A stretch of DNA of 36,404 nucleotides, taken from Bacteroidota bacterium (GTDB taxonomy: Bacteria; Bacteroidota; Ignavibacteria; Kapaibacteriales; UBA2268). Within the stretch, counting starts at the first letter, position 1; each line of letters begins with the position of its first letter. Of the stretch, positions 34,206-36,404 are shown in pieces. The translations under genes were made by a program, and so were the position numbers. The notes beneath the pieces are model-generated. The model was not told the DNA's origin, ran no database searches, and was given only the letters and a program-made list of their open reading frames with translations. Location of the stretch: positions 65,888-102,291 of the forward strand of contig JAKIZO010000001.1 of NCBI GenBank assembly GCA_022707965.1, in the 5' to 3' direction.

Positions 34206-36404
34206 TTGAAAATTTCATTAAAATATACTGTGGTATATCTTTTTTGGCTGTGTTTTTTATCACAAATTGCGTTTGGCAGCCAGTTTACTTATCAAAAATT
34301 AGTTCCATCGGTTCGCTTCCCTGAACAATATGAAATAGGAATGATACGCTTTTCGGGCAATTCATATTTTTCTGAAAGTCAATTGCGTAATATCATTCAA
34401 ACAAGAGAGACAAACCGAAGTTTCCCTCACAAAGTATTGCAAGCATATTTGAACGAAAGCAAGAAGAACAAGGCTGCACCACGTGTGTTAATGCGTGAAA
34501 TCAGCACTGCAATTAAATCGCTCGAACACGAGATAAGTCTGCTCGACATAAAACTTATCGAAGCTGATTCATTTACAATCTGGCAATTCTACAATATTCA
34601 GGGTTTTCACGATGTCCGGGTGCGAGTTTTGGTTGTTCCCGATTACAAGAAGCGGCAAAATACATTGAATTTTCTTATTTCCGAAGGTAAACGCTACAAG
34701 CTGGACACCCTTGTGCTGCTTGGGCTCGAAGATTTGCCAATGGATGTTATAAATAAAATAAACGCACAATTAAACAGATTGCCTAATATTGAATTTTTCG
34801 ACGAACAAGCGATAATGGAGAGAATAAATACAATTTACGAAACACTCTTAAACAATGGATATTATTCAGCATCATACAGGAGGCCAACTGTTGATATAGA
34901 CACGCTTGAAAAGAAAGATAGCGTTTCAGTTGTATTTAATTTAGGGCAAAGAATAAAATTTGGGAATTTGTATTTTATTGATTCTACTCGCGGACAGCAC
35001 GTTGTTACTCACGAAATGAAGCGGCGACAATTTGAAATTAGCACGGGCGAATGGTATAGCCGCAGCAAAGTCAATTCAACAATCGAGAATTTGCTTACTC
35101 TTGGGACTTTCGAATCAGTCGAAATTGACACCTGTAGGAATAAAAAAAGCGATACAGTTGTAAATTTTTGTTTGAGAACAGTATACAGAAAGCAAAAGGA
35201 ATGGAGTTTGGCGTTGTTTTCGAACCGCACACCTATGACGAACTTCAACGCAGGTATCGAGGGAAACATAAGCCATCGAAATCTTTTCGGGAATGCTCAA
35301 AATGGTTCTTTCTATTCGAGTTTTTCGTTCAAAGATGTGGGCAAAACGCTGCAAGATATAGATAATTTGGATTATGAGATGCTTGTGGGTGTGCGTCTCT
35401 ACCAGCCACTGCTATGGATTGTGGATAACACACGAGTTGCAGCAACAACGAGTTTGAATTACTCAATTCGCAAAGTATATAATCTATTTCAGTTGAATAC
35501 TCTTCAATTTCCTGTGCGTTTCTCACTTATTTTGCCAAAGAAAACATTTTTTAATTCAGTTAGTATTGATTTTACTTTCGAACGTGAAAACCCTGTAAAC
35601 TACAATACAGCAATAGCCGAAGCGTCGCGTCGGACAAGCAACCCGGACGATTCATTACGCGTTATCGAATCATTTTATCTATACAACAACCTTTATCAAT
35701 ATCTAAACGAACCCGATTTTCATCTCTGGACTTCTAACACAATGGGTATCAACTTAGTAAGTGATAAAAAGAACGATGTTTTCAATCCGAGCAAAGGTTC
35801 ATATACGTTGATAAACATTGATGGATGGAATATATTTCTATCGCACCCATCAATTTCGGGAATAGCACGGTATTTTCGGGTGCATTTTCTGCATAGTCAG
35901 TATTTTGCGTTGAGCAAGAATTTAGTATTTGCAGCAAAAGGACGGTTTGGAGCGATAAAATTGATGCAGGAGGCGAATGTGTATGTTCCCATCGAGCGGC
36001 AATTTTTCGCAGGAGGAAGCAATAGCGTTCGTGGGTGGAGTTCGAGAACTCTACGCTACACAAAAATCACATCGCAAACTTTTGGCTCGAATAGAACTTA
36101 TCAATATATGCAAAATTTCATCGGAAACGCAGGACTGCTCGAAGGTAGTCTGGAATTTAGATATAGATTTTCATATTATCGATGGTTGAATGAATTTCTT
36201 GCGGAACATTTAAGCAATATTACATTTACAACATTTGCGGATTTCGGGAATGCGTTCGATTGGTTTGTCGGAGTGGAGGATTACAAAATGAAATTTACAG
36301 ATTACTTCGTAAAATTAGCAGTATCGGCGGGGATTGGCGTTGGTTATATCACACCGATTGGACCGTTCCGACTTGATGTAGCAACACCGCTTCACGACCC
36401 GACG
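34206..36404 (+). CDS. TamA/BamA-like Omp85 outer-membrane protein (3' end outside window)
   Basis: The frame is open from a TTG at 34206 to the right edge (733 codons). The TTG start gives MKISLKYTVVYLFWLCFLSQIAFGSQ, a good signal peptide; the first in-frame ATG is far downstream and would remove it. About three POTRA-like repeats follow: GMIRFSGNSYFSESQLRNII, FLISEGKRYKLDTLVLLGL, and IKFGNLYFIDSTR with EISTGEWYSRSKVNSTIENLL. The barrel carries the Omp85 loop-6 motif IERQFFAGGSNSVRGW and near the end YITPIGPFRLDVATPLHDP, so only about 20-30 residues should be missing. Omp85 proteins insert beta-barrels or move proteins across the outer membrane. Three POTRA-like segments suggest TamA-type rather than BamA (usually five). 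It lies one base after the kinase stop. Confidence 0.88.
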   Translation, partial: MKISLKYTVVYLFWLCFLSQIAFGSQFTYQKLVPSVRFPEQYEIGMIRFSGNSYFSESQLRNIIQTRETNRSFPHKVLQAYLNESKKNKAAPRVLMREISTAIKSLEHEISLLDIKLIEADSFTIWQFYNIQGFHDVRVRVLVVPDYKKRQNTLNFLISEGKRYKLDTLVLLGLEDLPMDVINKINAQLNRLPNIEFFDEQAIMERINTIYETLLNNGYYSASYRRPTVDIDTLEKKDSVSVVFNLGQRIKFGNLYFIDSTRGQHVVTHEMKRRQFEISTGEWYSRSKVNSTIENLLTLGTFESVEIDTCRNKKSDTVVNFCLRTVYRKQKEWSLALFSNRTPMTNFNAGIEGNISHRNLFGNAQNGSFYSSFSFKDVGKTLQDIDNLDYEMLVGVRLYQPLLWIVDNTRVAATTSLNYSIRKVYNLFQLNTLQFPVRFSLILPKKTFFNSVSIDFTFERENPVNYNTAIAEASRRTSNPDDSLRVIESFYLYNNLYQYLNEPDFHLWTSNTMGINLVSDKKNDVFNPSKGSYTLINIDGWNIFLSHPSISGIARYFRVHFLHSQYFALSKNLVFAAKGRFGAIKLMQEANVYVPIERQFFAGGSNSVRGWSSRTLRYTKITSQTFGSNRTYQYMQNFIGNAGLLEGSLEFRYRFSYYRWLNEFLAEHLSNITFTTFADFGNAFDWFVGVEDYKMKFTDYFVKLAVSAGIGVGYITPIGPFRLDVATPLHDPT

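Noticed and set aside
1..36404. tRNA or rRNA genes
   Set aside because: No cloverleaf-like or rRNA-like stretch recognised in the intergenic spaces, which are mostly short and AT-rich.

Overview
The window is AT-rich, gene-dense bacterial chromosome. Two proteins end in type IX secretion (T9SS) type A sorting domains. The YbeY homologue carries the Asp-for-His variant I associate with Bacteroidota, the Rel protein has a Bacteroidota-like 'RDWI' motif, and Shine-Dalgarno sequences are often weak. Together these point to the Bacteroidota/Chlorobi (FCB) group, probably a Kapabacteria- or Ignavibacteria-like lineage. The lineage is inferred; no rRNA is present to settle it. I see no tRNA, rRNA, CRISPR array, prophage or transposase gene.

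Layout. (1) 1-5512: a 5'-complete M28-family peptidase on the minus strand that runs off the left edge, a divergent intergenic region with a strong palindrome, a 1265-residue T9SS-secreted protein with Ig-like modules, then a 580-base block of REP-like palindromic repeats. (2) 5513-8615: a Rel/RelA-type (p)ppGpp synthetase with a degenerate hydrolase domain, and a secreted or lipoprotein glutathione peroxidase, with more repeats. (3) 8616-10921: ackA-pta, the acetate/acetyl-phosphate pathway, closed by a strong hairpin. (4) 10950-12263, minus strand: an unknown gene, ybeY and a Smg/DUF494 gene in one operon. (5) 12382-14889: hydG and hydE, the radical-SAM maturases of [FeFe]-hydrogenase; hydF and the hydrogenase are not here. 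A short asparaginase-domain gene converges on them. (6) 15583-20586: mutS and a second T9SS-sorted protein with BNR/YCF48-like repeats. (7) 20658-23544: a GH57 glycosidase closely coupled to purine nucleoside phosphorylase. (8) 23664-27488: a double-OmpA-domain envelope protein with a small lipoprotein, and a convergent PHP-domain phosphoesterase. (9) 27719-29059: an isolated, unrecognised four-helix membrane protein with its own strong RBS and terminator. (10) 29632-36404: a hybrid sensor kinase, a REC-kinase protein and a TamA/BamA-like outer-membrane protein packed with 4-base and 1-base gaps, running off the right edge.

AckA-Pta and HydE/HydG fit a fermentative or facultatively anaerobic metabolism that makes acetate and hydrogen. 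GH57 and PNP fit use of stored or scavenged glucans and nucleosides. The T9SS proteins, OmpA proteins, lipoproteins and Omp85 protein show a diderm envelope.

The most unusual material is a family of composite palindromic repeats in intergenic spaces (about 4961-5402, 7600-7632, 8330-8450 and an inverted copy at 29220-29338), one of which forms an intrinsic terminator. Next are the Rel protein with a lost hydrolase site and a changed synthetase His, the orphan membrane protein, and the two-kinase/Omp85 operon. I did not find a clearly new defence or mobile system.
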